64,000 nucleotides of DNA from Shewanella donghaensis (GCF_007567505.1 NZ_CP041783.1:868001-932000), one strand, 5' to 3'. Shown: positions 7,182 through 16,678, counted from the stretch's first letter. Translations and numbers: made by a program. The notes: a model not told the origin generated them from the sequence alone.

Positions 7182-8339
7182 TTAGAAAACTTCATAATGT
7201 TTTATGAAGTCTGGATCTGGCTCTACGCCAATACCAGGACCTTGTGGAAGTGCAACCGTGCCGTCGTTTTCTTTAACTTGCTTAAGAATGTTCAATGGCT
7301 CTTTAAGTAAGTCTTCACGGAATAAATTCGGGGTAGTATCGTATTCGAGCATCGGCTGAATTGGATGAGCTGCGCCTGGTAAATCAGGTAATGCTGCCAA
7401 TAAATGCAAATTGGTACCCACCGCAATAGCTGAACCCCAAACATGATTTATTACCGGAATAAAATGTGCGTGCGCCATCGCTAATACTTTTTGGTATTCG
7501 GTAATGCCACCTAATGCACATACTTCAGGTTGCAATAAATCAACACAGCGATTTTCAATTAAGTCTCTAAAACCCCAGCGGGTAAATTCTGCTTCACCAC
7601 CTGCAATGGTCATATCTAAGGCTTCACACAGTTCTCGGTAACCTTGTTTATCTTCAGGTGCTACGGGTTCTTCAAACCAATTTACGTCAAGGTTTTGCAG
7701 CTCACGTCCCAGAGGGATCGCCTCTCTGGTGGTATAGGCATGGTTCGCATCGACCATTAATTGCATATCACCAATGCCGCGGCGTACAGCTTCAACTAAT
7801 TTAATATCTCTATCGGGACTTAAACCGATTTTCATTTTCATGGCTTTAAAGCCCATGTCTTTAATACGTGCACTTTCATCAGTAAAGCGTGCTTCAAGGT
7901 CGTCATGACGTTGTAGCATCATGCCGTAACCATAAGCTGGAATACGGTCTCTAAAAGCACCGCCCAATAACTTATAGACAGGCTGGTTAAGGAATTTACC
8001 GGCGATATCCCATAAAGCGATATCTACACCCGACAAAGACTGAATAGGCATGCCTTTTTGACCATGGTCGCGCATTAAGTTGTACACCTTATGCCAGATC
8101 ACTTCGCGATCTAGCGGATCCATACCAAGGATCATCGGTTGAATCACTTTTTCAACGATTGTTTTGTTGGCAAACGCGATTCCGCCACCACCAAAACACT
8201 CACCCCAACCTGTTATGCCAACATCCGTTTTAATTTCGACTAGGTGAGTAGTACGTTTGGCATAATACTGCTGCGAGTAACCTAACTCTTCTTCAAGATC
8301 GTACTGCAGAACGTGGCTTATAATTTCAGTAATTTTCAT
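7182..8339 (-). CDS. Enolase-superfamily (mandelate racemase-type) enzyme, candidate 3,6-anhydro-D-galactonate cycloisomerase
   Basis: This 385-residue protein has the mandelate-racemase set of residues: K168-M-K170 as base, metal ligands D197, E223 and E249, and H299 in NHVWG. It is clearly different from the DgoD-type paralogue at 20654, which lacks KxK. In carrageenan degraders an enolase-superfamily enzyme (DauB) opens 3,6-anhydro-D-galactonate to 2-keto-3-deoxygalactonate, which the kinase and aldolase encoded next then use. Context between an aldehyde dehydrogenase and DgoK makes that the best call. A dehydratase acting on another sugar acid is the alternative. Confidence 0.78.
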   Translation of the reverse strand: MKITEIISHVLQYDLEEELGYSQQYYAKRTTHLVEIKTDVGITGWGECFGGGGIAFANKTIVEKVIQPMILGMDPLDREVIWHKVYNLMRDHGQKGMPIQSLSGVDIALWDIAGKFLNQPVYKLLGGAFRDRIPAYGYGMMLQRHDDLEARFTDESARIKDMGFKAMKMKIGLSPDRDIKLVEAVRRGIGDMQLMVDANHAYTTREAIPLGRELQNLDVNWFEEPVAPEDKQGYRELCEALDMTIAGGEAEFTRWGFRDLIENRCVDLLQPEVCALGGITEYQKVLAMAHAHFIPVINHVWGSAIAVGTNLHLLAALPDLPGAAHPIQPMLEYDTTPNLFREDLLKEPLNILKQVKENDGTVALPQGPGIGVEPDPDFIKHYEVF

Positions 8340-8365
8340 TCAATAATAGTCCTAAATTAATCTGA

Positions 8366-9790
8366 TTAAAGCGCACGTGAGATGCGTTTATAAGCCAAGT
8401 AATCGTCGAGCGCTAGCAACGAACAATCAACTCCAACCCCTGACTGCTTAATCCCAAAGTGCGGCAAATTAATGGCATATTTAATCCCATTAATTTGTAC
8501 TTCGCCAAAACGAAGTTCGTCCGCAAAATGATCTGCTGTCGTTTGATCTTGAGTAAATACATAAGCGGTTAAGCCCGCATCAGTATCATTAGCAAGGTTC
8601 AGTACATCTTCATGTTTTTTGAAGGTAGCAATGCTAATAACAGGTCCAAAAACTTCTTCTTTCGATATCGCCATTTCTGGTGTCACACCCAGTAACACGG
8701 TAGGACTGTAAAAATAACCCGTTTCTAATCCTGGTGGTTTACTCCCGCCTGATAACAACTTGGCGCCTTGGGCAATCGCTTCTTTTACTAAGCCATCGAT
8801 ACGCTGCCAAGATGCACTGTCCATCAGTGGCCCCATTCCAATATCAGCCTCTTTATCAAAACCAACGTTGACGGAATGAGTGCGGGTTAGCACCATTTCA
8901 ATAAATTCGTCAGCCACTGACTCTTCAATAAAGACTCGGTTAGGAGCAACACAAATTTGGCCAGCATTACTGTATTTCACGCCGCAAATAACATCTGCAG
9001 CCGTGGTTAAATCTGCATCAGCAAATACGATGGCAGGTGCATTGCCACCGAGCTCCATCGAGTAGCGTTTGATTGACGTCGCCCCTGTACCAATTACGTG
9101 CTTACCGACATTGGTTGAACCGATTAATGTCAATAAAGATGGAATAGTGGATGCAGAAATGGCATCGCCCACTTTGTGATCGGGGCCAGAAAGTATATTA
9201 ACCACGCCATCAGGTAAACCAATTTGAGCGCAAAGTTCACCAACGGCATAAGCAGATAAAGGAGTTTTAACAGAAGGCTTAATGACAATAGGGCAACCAG
9301 CAGCCATTGCAGGGCCTAACTTATAAGCAAGATTAAGTAGCGGGAAATTCCATGCAAGAAATGCAGCTGCAACCCCTACTGGCTCGCGGCGAAGTTCATG
9401 GACGTGAGTGCCCTCTTTATCTTCTAAGGTCTCTTGCGCTAAATTGAGCATGGCATCAGCGTAAAAATTTAAGCTGTCGACCAACATTTGGTAGTCATCT
9501 TTAGTTGATGCCCAAGGCTTAGCCATTTCAAGATGGACACACTCACGTAAATGCTGTTCATTTTCAATCACCGCATCACGTAATTTATACATCCAATCCG
9601 TACGTTGTTTAATCGATGTTTTAGACCAAATTGGAAATGCTTTTTGTGCAGCTTCAAGCGCTAACTCAGCTTGAGGAATATCTGCCGCAGCAATACTGCC
9701 TACCGGTAAAAGAGTTGCAGGATTGATAACATCAGTGGTTAATCCGCTCGAGATGAGTTTACCGCCGATATAAAGTTGTTTAGACAGCAT
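8366..9790 (-). CDS. Aldehyde dehydrogenase, candidate 3,6-anhydro-D-galactose dehydrogenase
   Basis: This NAD(P)-dependent aldehyde dehydrogenase has AAFLAWNFPLLNLAYKLGPAMA and IVIKPS for cofactor binding, SMELGGNAPAIV (catalytic Glu), SNAGQICVAPNRVFI (catalytic Cys) and KEEVFGPVISI. The frame opens at 9817, but ATG at 9790 (MLSKQLYIGG) is preferred because GGAG lies 9 bp before it and no ribosome site precedes 9817; this gives 474 residues. It heads the operon ALDH-cycloisomerase-kinase-aldolase, matching DauA-B-C-D of the carrageenan monomer pathway. The 17-bp operator lies about 110 bp upstream. Oxidation of another aldose is possible. Confidence 0.85.
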   Translation of the reverse strand: MLSKQLYIGGKLISSGLTTDVINPATLLPVGSIAAADIPQAELALEAAQKAFPIWSKTSIKQRTDWMYKLRDAVIENEQHLRECVHLEMAKPWASTKDDYQMLVDSLNFYADAMLNLAQETLEDKEGTHVHELRREPVGVAAAFLAWNFPLLNLAYKLGPAMAAGCPIVIKPSVKTPLSAYAVGELCAQIGLPDGVVNILSGPDHKVGDAISASTIPSLLTLIGSTNVGKHVIGTGATSIKRYSMELGGNAPAIVFADADLTTAADVICGVKYSNAGQICVAPNRVFIEESVADEFIEMVLTRTHSVNVGFDKEADIGMGPLMDSASWQRIDGLVKEAIAQGAKLLSGGSKPPGLETGYFYSPTVLLGVTPEMAISKEEVFGPVISIATFKKHEDVLNLANDTDAGLTAYVFTQDQTTADHFADELRFGEVQINGIKYAINLPHFGIKQSGVGVDCSLLALDDYLAYKRISRAL

Positions 9791-9901
9791 TAGCAACGCT
9801 CCATGTGAAAAATTCAAAACAAACTAGGTAATAAGCTATTTACTGAACACGTTAATCAATAGTCAAATAAGCATACTGGTACGCGATACATGATAAGTAT
9901 T

Positions 9902-9918
9902 TAAACATATGATGTTTA
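9902..9918. promoter_or_regulatory. Galactan-regulon operator, copy 2
   Basis: An exact copy of TAAACATATGATGTTTA, extended to a 19-bp palindrome by flanking T and A. It lies between the epimerase-like gene and the ALDH operon and would control the latter. Confidence 0.85.
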
Positions 9919-10048
9919 AGAAAACAATAACCAAACGTAAATAGTTTGCATAATTGTTAACAAAGGGAATTGCTTAGTTTTCATAAAAGTTATGACTAAT
10001 ACAATTTATAACAGCTACTTAGAAATTAAACACACTCATTAATAACAC

Positions 10049-11077
10049 TTACACAATAAAACATTGTACCGACCAGTTACGTTTACTATTGGGGTTGATG
10101 AAGTAATATTCATCGCGATTTATCGCTTCAATAAGTGAATCAGCACCCCCTAAGCAAGGCTCTAATCCCACGACATAGGCAGGAGGTTGATCACTGCCAG
10201 ACCAGCCTCGATAGTTCAACCATAAGCCAAAATGTGAAATATCATGACTATGATACCTAAAACCACATCGTTGTTGATAAGCGCCATTGGCTAATGGCGG
10301 CTCAACTAAGGCAACCTCAATAGACTGACTTTTAATCGCATCCGTTGCTAAATCATCACTATAAAGCTTGCAGGCAAAGTGACTGTCTTGTGCTAACACC
10401 TTATCCAAATCAATCCATTTACCTTGCTGCTGTTTTTTATAAGGCCATTGCGCTGTAATAGCATCTGTATTAAAAAACGCTTTAAAACCACTGTCGGTTT
10501 TAAAGCGGTTAATCCCTTTTGAAAGCGCTATGGTCATGCCTTTTTCAGCAGCAAAAATCGGATGCATTGACCACACAAACGGTAATTGATAGCCGCTGTT
10601 ATTCGTAAGCTGGTATTGAATATCGATATGGTTAGCATCAGCGGCAAGAGTTAAGGTACGGGTAAACACATAAGGTAACTGTTTACCCACGCAGCGAAGC
10701 GTCAACGAGATGAAATGAGAACACTCGATAATTTCAGTGACTTGCCACGGTAAACACCATAGCTCACCGTGATCAGGAATTAATACATGCCTAAGCGCAG
10801 GCAAAGCGTATTGCTCGCCACTGATACTGGGAAAGCATTCATCCCAGCCCCCACAATCAAAGCCATTGACGAATGACTCTCCATAGTTTGGCTGTTTCAA
10901 AAAAGCATGAGCGCCTTGAGGTTGTTCAAGCCACTCTCTGCCAGTAAGCTTCGATTTTAATGAAATGATTTTCGCACCAATGGCAGGAACCACGGTAAAA
11001 GACAGGGTATTGTTGGCAATGGTAATAAGCTCAAAACCGTCTTTAGTCGACTTTTGTAAAGACACCATCGTGGCCAC
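10049..11077 (-). CDS. Aldose 1-epimerase-like (galactose-mutarotase fold) protein
   Basis: This 342-residue beta-sandwich protein resembles the mutarotase superfamily: VVPAIGAKIISLKSKLTGREWL near residue 30, GGWDECFPSI near 86, HGELWCLPW near 115, FVWSMHPIF near 165 and GLEPCLGGADSL near 310. The usual mutarotase His/Asp/Glu triad is only partly recognisable, so it is a divergent member (DUF4432-like is an alternative). It probably interconverts or binds anomers of released galactose or anhydrogalactose. Start GTG at 11077 has GGA upstream; ATG at 11068 is possible. It follows the SDR gene by 24 bp in one operon with the sugar porter. Confidence 0.7.
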   Translation of the reverse strand: MATMVSLQKSTKDGFELITIANNTLSFTVVPAIGAKIISLKSKLTGREWLEQPQGAHAFLKQPNYGESFVNGFDCGGWDECFPSISGEQYALPALRHVLIPDHGELWCLPWQVTEIIECSHFISLTLRCVGKQLPYVFTRTLTLAADANHIDIQYQLTNNSGYQLPFVWSMHPIFAAEKGMTIALSKGINRFKTDSGFKAFFNTDAITAQWPYKKQQQGKWIDLDKVLAQDSHFACKLYSDDLATDAIKSQSIEVALVEPPLANGAYQQRCGFRYHSHDISHFGLWLNYRGWSGSDQPPAYVVGLEPCLGGADSLIEAINRDEYYFINPNSKRNWSVQCFIV

Positions 11078-11101
11078 TTTTATGTTCCAACAATTGAGGT
11101 G

Positions 11102-11881
11102 CTAATCGTGATAAATGACCGAACGACCACCATCAACCACAAGGCTTTGTCCTGTCATAAAGCTTGAATCTTGGCTGGCTAAAAACAATGCCGGTTTAGC
11201 GACTTCTTCAGTGGTGCCATTACGTTTTAACGGATGCACTTCACCCATAGCTTGTCTTGACGCTTGTGGATCGTCAGTAGCTTCCCATGACTTAAATGCC
11301 ATCGGCGTTTCAATCATTCCAGGGCATAACGCATTAACACGAATATTATATTGAGCGAATTCAACCGCTAGGTTTCGAGTGAGCCCGATAACCGCATGTT
11401 TTGTCACCGCGTAAGGAAAATACCCAGGCACAATTTTAAATGAATGCACTGACCCAACATTGACGATACTGCCACGGCCATTGGCTTTCATATGAGGTAA
11501 AACGGCTTTACTGCAATACCACATCCCATCAACGTTGACTGAAAAGCTTTTTTTCCACGCATCAACGCCAACAGACTCTATCTCATTACCCGGACTAATC
11601 AGTGCAGCGTTATTAATTAATACTGTTGGCGCGCCAAGTTCAGCAGCCGTTATAGCGACCATGGCATCGACCATTGCTTCATCCGAAATATCGGTTTTCA
11701 CAAATATAGCTTGGTAACCTTTTGCCACTAACGCTTCAACGGCATCAAGCCCCAATTCACTGTTCATATCAGCAACACACACTTTCGCGCCTTGCTGACA
11801 AAACTCTAAAGCTATAGTGCGACCTATTCCATCAGCGCCGCCCGTAACGATAGCAACCTCACCTATTAACCGATCTGACAT
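11102..11881 (-). CDS. SDR-family oxidoreductase, candidate galactose dehydrogenase
   Basis: This 259-residue classical short-chain dehydrogenase has TGGADGIG (residues 14-21) for NAD(P), NNAA (about 89-92), catalytic Ser in NVGSVHS, YAVTK (Tyr/Lys) and the C-terminal GQSLVVDGG. Family membership is certain; the substrate is not. The neighbours give a gap for a sugar 1-dehydrogenase: an SMP-30 lactonase and a DgoD-type dehydratase in the same regulon need galactono-lactone, so oxidation of D-galactose is the likely job. It sits between the MFS porter and the epimerase-like gene in one transcription unit. Confidence 0.85.
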   Translation of the reverse strand: MSDRLIGEVAIVTGGADGIGRTIALEFCQQGAKVCVADMNSELGLDAVEALVAKGYQAIFVKTDISDEAMVDAMVAITAAELGAPTVLINNAALISPGNEIESVGVDAWKKSFSVNVDGMWYCSKAVLPHMKANGRGSIVNVGSVHSFKIVPGYFPYAVTKHAVIGLTRNLAVEFAQYNIRVNALCPGMIETPMAFKSWEATDDPQASRQAMGEVHPLKRNGTTEEVAKPALFLASQDSSFMTGQSLVVDGGRSVIYHD

Positions 11882-11969
11882 ATGACTTCTCTACTTATTA
11901 TTTTTCTAAAACAACTCTTGAATACAGCGATTAGCTCTAACGTGTTAACAACCGCGTTTAGCGAGTAAT

Positions 11970-13586
11970 TTATCCCTGTTTCACTAATTGTCTTTCAATG
12001 GCTTCAATGGATTTACCTTTGGTCTCAGGTAAAATTAGCATCATCACAAAACAACCTACAAACGCAACCCCGCCGTAATACAAGAAGGTATTCGCAGCGC
12101 CCATGTTTTCCAGCTGCCAAGGGAAAAACTGTTGGATACTCCAACTCGAAATACTTTGCACTAATGCCGCAAACGGCAGTGCAACACTGCGAACCCGACT
12201 TGAGAAAATTTCTGAAAATATGACCCACATAATAGGGCCTATCGACATGTTAAACGCCGCTAAAAAGGCAAATAAACCAAACAAAACAAATGCAGGATTA
12301 ATATTAATTGAGGCATTAATAATAGCGCCACTGACTAACGGTAATTCTTTCTTAGAATACACGCTGGCTAAATCAGTCTTTAACTCTACATCACTGTGGT
12401 AATCTTTCCCAATAAATGGAATTAGTTTATTCGCATCAACACCTTGCTCAGCAATTGTTTCAATCGCAGGTTGGTTAATAACGTAAGTTGCATTGTCAAA
12501 ACCATACCAAATTGAACAGTGTGCAACCGTAATTAATAATAAGCCGCCCACCGTTAATACTTTACGACCCCATTTCTCAACCGTGAATATCGCAACAAGG
12601 GTAAATAATACCGACACAGCCCCGAGCACTATGGTTTGTAAAAAGGTATCTTCAACACTCATGCCGATTTGTTCAAACACGGTAGGTGCGTAAAACAACA
12701 CCGCATTCATCCCTGTCGCACCCTGCACAACGGCATAGCACACTGCAAGAATGACTAAAAAACGCATGGGTTTACTAAAAAGTAACTTAAGCTGCTGAAT
12801 CACTGAGGTGTTACTGTCTTGCGCAATAGTTTGTTTAATATCTTCCATCATTGCAGGCACTTCAGCAGGATCTGAAATGTCATTAAAGACTTGTTCAGCC
12901 TCTGTATTTCGTTGCTTACTCATCAACCAGCGTGGTGACTCTGGGATGGTCAGTAATAAACCGAACCAAATAACATTAGGCACTAGCTCAAACCCTAACA
13001 TCACTCGCCATATATTCTGATCCGTTAATGCTTCAATATTGCCCATTGATTTAACTAAGAAATAATTAACGATGAAAGCAACTAAGCTCCCTAACGTTAT
13101 CAATAGCTGATTTATCGATACAAATTGCCCGCGCTGTTTCGCAGGGGCAATTTCACCAATATACATGGCAGATACCGTGATTGAGGCAAAGGCGACACCG
13201 CCGATAAAGCGCCCTACCACTAACATTTCGTAACTATTAGCAAAGGCTGAAATCACGGTAGACAATGAATAGGTCAAGGCAATGGCAAGTAACACCTTTT
13301 TACGGCCGAAGTGCTGACACAGACTCCCTGTAAAAAACAGCGCTAAAATCACCCCGACAATAGCGCAACCAACCACGTTGCCGGTTTGCATACTTGTTAA
13401 TTCAAATTGGGAGCTAACAAAACGCAGCGCACCAGAAATATTGGCGGCATCTAAGCCAAATACAAAGCCACCAAAAGCGGCAATCAATGCAAACTTTATC
13501 GCTTGAAAGTTTCTGCTTTTCGAAGCTTGGCTCGAAACAACTTTAGACTGTTGCGAAGTGCTTTCTGACAATGTGTTCTCTAACAA
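11970..13586 (-). CDS. MFS sugar porter family transporter
   Basis: This 538-residue protein has 12 predicted membrane segments and sugar-porter motifs: GFVFGLDAANISGAL near residue 40, GRKKVLLAIAL in loop 2-3, GRFIGGVAFA, PESPRWL at the end of the first half, GRKVLTVGG and terminal PETKGKSIEAIE. It is expected to bring galactose or anhydrogalactose across the inner membrane with protons. A large insert near residues 370-420, between the two core helix bundles, is unusual. TTG at 13586 is the start, with GGGGA upstream. The operon operator is 262 bp upstream, just before the mobile-element cluster. Confidence 0.9.
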   Translation of the reverse strand: MLENTLSESTSQQSKVVSSQASKSRNFQAIKFALIAAFGGFVFGLDAANISGALRFVSSQFELTSMQTGNVVGCAIVGVILALFFTGSLCQHFGRKKVLLAIALTYSLSTVISAFANSYEMLVVGRFIGGVAFASITVSAMYIGEIAPAKQRGQFVSINQLLITLGSLVAFIVNYFLVKSMGNIEALTDQNIWRVMLGFELVPNVIWFGLLLTIPESPRWLMSKQRNTEAEQVFNDISDPAEVPAMMEDIKQTIAQDSNTSVIQQLKLLFSKPMRFLVILAVCYAVVQGATGMNAVLFYAPTVFEQIGMSVEDTFLQTIVLGAVSVLFTLVAIFTVEKWGRKVLTVGGLLLITVAHCSIWYGFDNATYVINQPAIETIAEQGVDANKLIPFIGKDYHSDVELKTDLASVYSKKELPLVSGAIINASININPAFVLFGLFAFLAAFNMSIGPIMWVIFSEIFSSRVRSVALPFAALVQSISSWSIQQFFPWQLENMGAANTFLYYGGVAFVGCFVMMLILPETKGKSIEAIERQLVKQG

Positions 13587-13917
13587 AATAGTTTCCCCAA
13601 ACCTCGAAAATCGAGTTTAAAATTAGCATTGGCTGACACCATGTTTAGTCTCCATGCCCTGCTAAGGTTAAGCCAACCGATGTTATTTACTGTGGCAGTC
13701 ATTCAAATAACTCATTCGCAAAAACAGCACTGCAAACGATATCGACTTCCACTAATATTTTTACCTTAATAGATTGGGTTTATGGCGATATTACAGATGG
13801 TAAAACCACCTTTCGCTACATACGGCAATCATTTTAGTAACACGATTTAAACATATGATGTTTAAGTAAGCAATACGTTTGATTGAATTGAAATAGAATT
13901 AAAGGAGGGAACATATA
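13587..13917. other. Promoter region of the sugar-porter operon, abutting mobile DNA
   Basis: This 331-bp region has no gene. It carries the operator at 13848-13864 and then, within 54 bp, the start of a decayed IS91 transposase. The join between native and mobile sequence must lie between about 13865 and 13918. Confidence 0.6.
13848..13864. promoter_or_regulatory. Galactan-regulon operator, copy 3
   Basis: An exact TAAACATATGATGTTTA, 262 bp upstream of the MFS porter start and 54 bp before the IS91 remnant. It most likely serves the porter-SDR-epimerase operon. Confidence 0.8.
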
Positions 13918-14822
13918 TTGTTCATCGAACTTTTACGCGACCACCTTGATGACTTTAATCAGGCTTATGATGGTCACATTCCCCCCTCGATGCACCAAGC
14001 CATTTTCGCCATGCTTAATTGTCGCAGCACTACAAATACTGAGCGAACCAGCCAGTGGGCATGTCAGGGCTGCACTCATACGGCTCCACTATCATGTGGT
14101 CATCGCAGTTGCCCTCTGTGCCAGCACAATACCACTGAAGGTTGGCTCAACAAGCAGCAAGCAAAACTCCTGCCTGTTGATTATTTTATGGTGACGTTCA
14201 CCTTGCCTTATGAACTGCGAAGCGTCACTAAACAGCAACCTGAGTTGATGTATCAAGCCATGTTCTCGGTGGCAGCAAGCGTGCTAAAAGACTTTGCTAA
14301 AAACGCCAAACAACTGGGCGGTGAAATGGGGGTTACGGGCGTGCTGCATACCCACAATCGTAGGCGTGCCCCTTGTGTTATAAGAAGCATCCGCACATTC
14401 ACTTCATCATTCCGGCAGGCAGTTTCGATAAGCACAAAAAACAATGGAAAAAGAACAAGGGTAAATACCTGTTCAACGCTTTTAATCTTGCCAAAGTCTG
14501 GCGAGCAAGACTACTGGCCTATATGGAAAAACATAATCTCAAACTGCCTAACTCAATACCCAAAAAGTGGGTGGTTGACTGCCAACACGTAGGTAAAGGC
14601 TTACCAGCGCTTAAATACCTGTCGCGTTATCTTTATCGTGGCTTGTTACCTGATAAAAATATCGTCAGTGCAACCAGTAGTCAGGTGTCCTTTGAGTATC
14701 AAAATAGCCAGGCCAACACCACTGAAATACGTACTTTACCCACAGTTGAGTTTCTATGGTTGGTACTGCAGCACATAATGCCTAAGGGTTAAGGCGAGTC
14801 AGGGACTCTTAACAATGAGAGT
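13918..14822 (+). pseudogene. IS91-family transposase remnant, frameshifted
   Basis: The first frame (13918 to about 14370) has the N-terminal zinc finger (CQGC, then SCGHRSCPLCQ) and the TFTLPYELR segment of IS91/Y2 transposases, ending in GVTGVLHTHNRR. The reading then continues in another frame from 14373 as HPHIHFIIPAG, the HUH metal motif. This runs to MPKG, where a second shift would restore LRRVRD (MPKGLRRVRD) shortly before the homology ends. So there are at least two frameshifts, and the C-terminal part is missing compared with the usual ~390 residues. The gene starts at TTG with AAAGGAGGG upstream. It is a dead copy. Confidence 0.85.
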
Positions 14823-14870
14823 GGCTTGTATGGATAATAAACCCACCTAATTACACTTAATTCCCAGTTT

Positions 14871-15028
14871 CGGGTAATGTGAGACCCAGGCTTTAGCTGC
14901 AACTAAAGCTTTCATTTGTCGTAGTTCGATTGAGTGATGGATCCTCTATTGAGAGACCGATAACAAGAAAGAACGCGACAAACGACTCCAAGCAAAATAC
15001 TCGAATAGTCTACTGGGTCTCGAACCCG
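14871..15028 (+). ncRNA. Candidate IS110 bridge RNA (5' non-coding structured region)
   Basis: The DNA folds in a nested way. CGGGT (14871-14875) and GAGACCCA (14881-14888) pair with TGGGTCTC (15014-15021) and ACCCG (15024-15028), closing the region. Inside are a 7-bp hairpin (GCTTTAG 14890-14896 with CTAAAGC 14903-14909), a 7-bp stem (TTTGTCG 14915-14921 with CGACAAA 14976-14982) and a small CTCT/AGAG hairpin at 14944-14955. IS110-group elements are known to encode a bridge RNA in the left non-coding end that pairs with target and donor DNA. Exact ends and guide loops cannot be set here. Confidence 0.5.
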
Positions 15029-15054
15029 CATTTGCAAGCAAGAGTTAGCTTATT

Positions 15055-16005
15055 ATGAAATCAAAAACTAATCAAAACATTAACGTCGGCGTCGATACAG
15101 GCAAGTACCAACTCGATATTTATATTCGACCACTTGATATCTATTTCACCGTATCTAACGATGAAAAAGGGATAAAAGAAGCTGTCAGTCTCATCAAGAA
15201 ACACCAACCTGAACGCATTGTTATTGAAGCAACTGGCCGCCTTGAAATGCCGTTTATTATGGCTTGTGCTAATGCCAATTTACCTTTCGTGATAGCCAAT
15301 CCTGTTCACATAAAACGCTTTGCTGGTGCAATAGGTCAGCGCGCTAAAACAGATAAGTTAGACGCACAGCTAATAGCACATTTCAGTGAAGCAATTAAAC
15401 CCAGACTATCAACGCTCAAGCCCAGTATTATGCAGGCTATGAGCGATCTTGTAGGCAGACGTAATCAACTATTAGTCATGCAAACAATGGAAAAGAACAG
15501 GCTTCAAATTTTACCCAAAGAGCTTGCTATGACGATCAAACCCATCTTAACCGTGTTCAAAAATCAGATAACAAAGATAGAAGATAAAATCGTTAAACTC
15601 ATCGAGTCTTGTCCTGATTATCAGGCTAAAAATATCATCCTACAAAGCATGAAAGGGATTGGTAAAATTGCCGCTGCATCTATCATCAGCAACCTACCAG
15701 AGCTTGGGTATATTAATAACAAAGAAGCCAGTTCGTTGGTCGGTGTAGCACCGATGAATAAAGAAAGTGGACGCTTCAAAGGGCACAGAAAGATCCAAGG
15801 AGGACGGCATCAAGTCAGAACTGTTTTGTACATGGCAATGATGTCAGCAATACAATCTAACCCTGTTTTTAAAGAGACTTATCAGCGGTTAGTTGCGGCA
15901 GGAAAACCAAAGAAAGTGGCTATTATTGCCTGCATTAGGAAAATGGTTGTGATCTTAAATTCGATGTTAAGAGACGGTGTTTTGTGGGAAGCGCCAAAAG
16001 CTTAA
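15055..16005 (+). CDS. IS110-family transposase (DEDD recombinase)
   Basis: This 316-residue, apparently intact protein has an N-terminal RuvC-like DEDD domain (VGVDTGK near residue 13, VIEATGR near 58, KTDKLDAQLIAHF near 99) and a C-terminal Transposase_20 domain with MKGIGKIAAASII near 199, then GVAPMNKESGRFKGHR carrying the catalytic Ser. IS110 enzymes work with a bridge RNA rather than terminal repeats. The long non-coding part lies 5' of the gene, as in the IS110 group rather than IS1111. It lies at the far end of an integron cassette array and interrupts the fourth attC. Confidence 0.92.
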   Translation: MKSKTNQNINVGVDTGKYQLDIYIRPLDIYFTVSNDEKGIKEAVSLIKKHQPERIVIEATGRLEMPFIMACANANLPFVIANPVHIKRFAGAIGQRAKTDKLDAQLIAHFSEAIKPRLSTLKPSIMQAMSDLVGRRNQLLVMQTMEKNRLQILPKELAMTIKPILTVFKNQITKIEDKIVKLIESCPDYQAKNIILQSMKGIGKIAAASIISNLPELGYINNKEASSLVGVAPMNKESGRFKGHRKIQGGRHQVRTVLYMAMMSAIQSNPVFKETYQRLVAAGKPKKVAIIACIRKMVVILNSMLRDGVLWEAPKA

Positions 16006-16029
16006 AATTAACTATTGACGCCATAGTCT

Positions 16030-16036
16030 CTTGTTA
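16030..16036 (-). other. attC of cassette 4, truncated by IS110
   Basis: Only the leading core TAACAAG (minus strand) remains, overlapping the stop codon of the cassette gene. The sequence that follows no longer resembles the other attC sites and belongs to the insertion sequence. Confidence 0.6.
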
Positions 16037-16543
16037 TGCGTATTTTGAATTCTTAACCGAATTAAACCATTCAGTTATTATAGGTATCAGGAACATAAGC
16101 TTTACTTCTTTATTGTTTGATAAAGCGAATATGAAATTAGAAAGCTGGTAATGATTAGTATCAGCAATGGTACTAACGTGATTCATTGTCCTTATATTAC
16201 CACTATTAATTTCATCTAAACCACTCCACCACTCAGCTTCATGTTTCCAATAATTTGCAGCAGAATTTATTGCTGTTGCATATGCTATTCCTGAACGATG
16301 ACGTGGACCCAGCTTATATGCATTATCTTTTTTTATACTTGAAAAAGAGGCAACTTCAACTAGAAATTGTTGTGCAGCCACCAAACCAACACCAACGAAA
16401 TACTCTGACTTATCAAATAAACCATCAGTATCAGGATCTGCGGAATTATTTATTGCACAGCCTATTTCAGATAGTTTTTCGTCGAGCATAGCAAAAAGTT
16501 CTATTAGCCTTGGAAGAGATACTATTGAATCTATCATATTCAT
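16034..16543 (-). CDS. Integron cassette 4 protein, unknown function
   Basis: This 169-residue soluble, mainly helical protein has no recognised domain. Visible features are an acidic early part, a central segment PRHRSGIAYATAINSAANYW, then KHEAEWWSGLDEI, rich in aromatic residues. There is no signal peptide or membrane segment. The stop codon overlaps the attC core TAACAAG, the classic layout of a gene cassette. The gene reads away from the integrase and is furthest from attI, so expression from a cassette promoter is likely weak. No function is proposed. Confidence 0.7.
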   Translation of the reverse strand: MNMIDSIVSLPRLIELFAMLDEKLSEIGCAINNSADPDTDGLFDKSEYFVGVGLVAAQQFLVEVASFSSIKKDNAYKLGPRHRSGIAYATAINSAANYWKHEAEWWSGLDEINSGNIRTMNHVSTIADTNHYQLSNFIFALSNNKEVKLMFLIPIITEWFNSVKNSKYA

Positions 16544-16578
16544 TTAACCATACTCTCCATATATATAACGCATACGCA

Positions 16579-16673
16579 TAACGCCCCAATAAGGGGCTAA
16601 AAATTGTTTGCTAAAATGTGTAGCGAAGCGAAACCGAGCAAACTGTTTTTAGTCCCGCTTGATTGGCTTGTTA
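16579..16673 (-). other. attC site of cassette 3
   Basis: A 95-bp site between gene 16679-17341 and gene 16034-16543. On the cassette strand it starts TAACAAG (16673-16667) and ends GGCGTTA (16585-16579). Inner arms TTTGCT and AGCAAA, and GCCCC/GGGGC near the end, would make the folded hairpin recognised by IntI. Confidence 0.85.
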
Positions 16674-16678
16674 GGGTA

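Larger units (their letters stand above)
14793..16029 (+). mobile_element. IS110-family insertion sequence (approximate ends)
   Basis: The element comprises a ~160-nt structured 5' non-coding part, the transposase gene 15055-16005 and a short 3' end. The right end is placed at 16029 because the next bases (plus-strand CTTGTTA, 16030-16036) are the start of an integron attC, after which similarity to the other attC sites stops. The left end is uncertain. No long inverted repeats are seen, as usual for IS110. Confidence 0.65.

Noticed and set aside
14793..14870. Missing left half of the interrupted attC beside the IS110 left end
   Set aside because: No GGCGTTA or AAGGACAAAA-like piece is visible there; the lost half may have been deleted with the IS91 decay.
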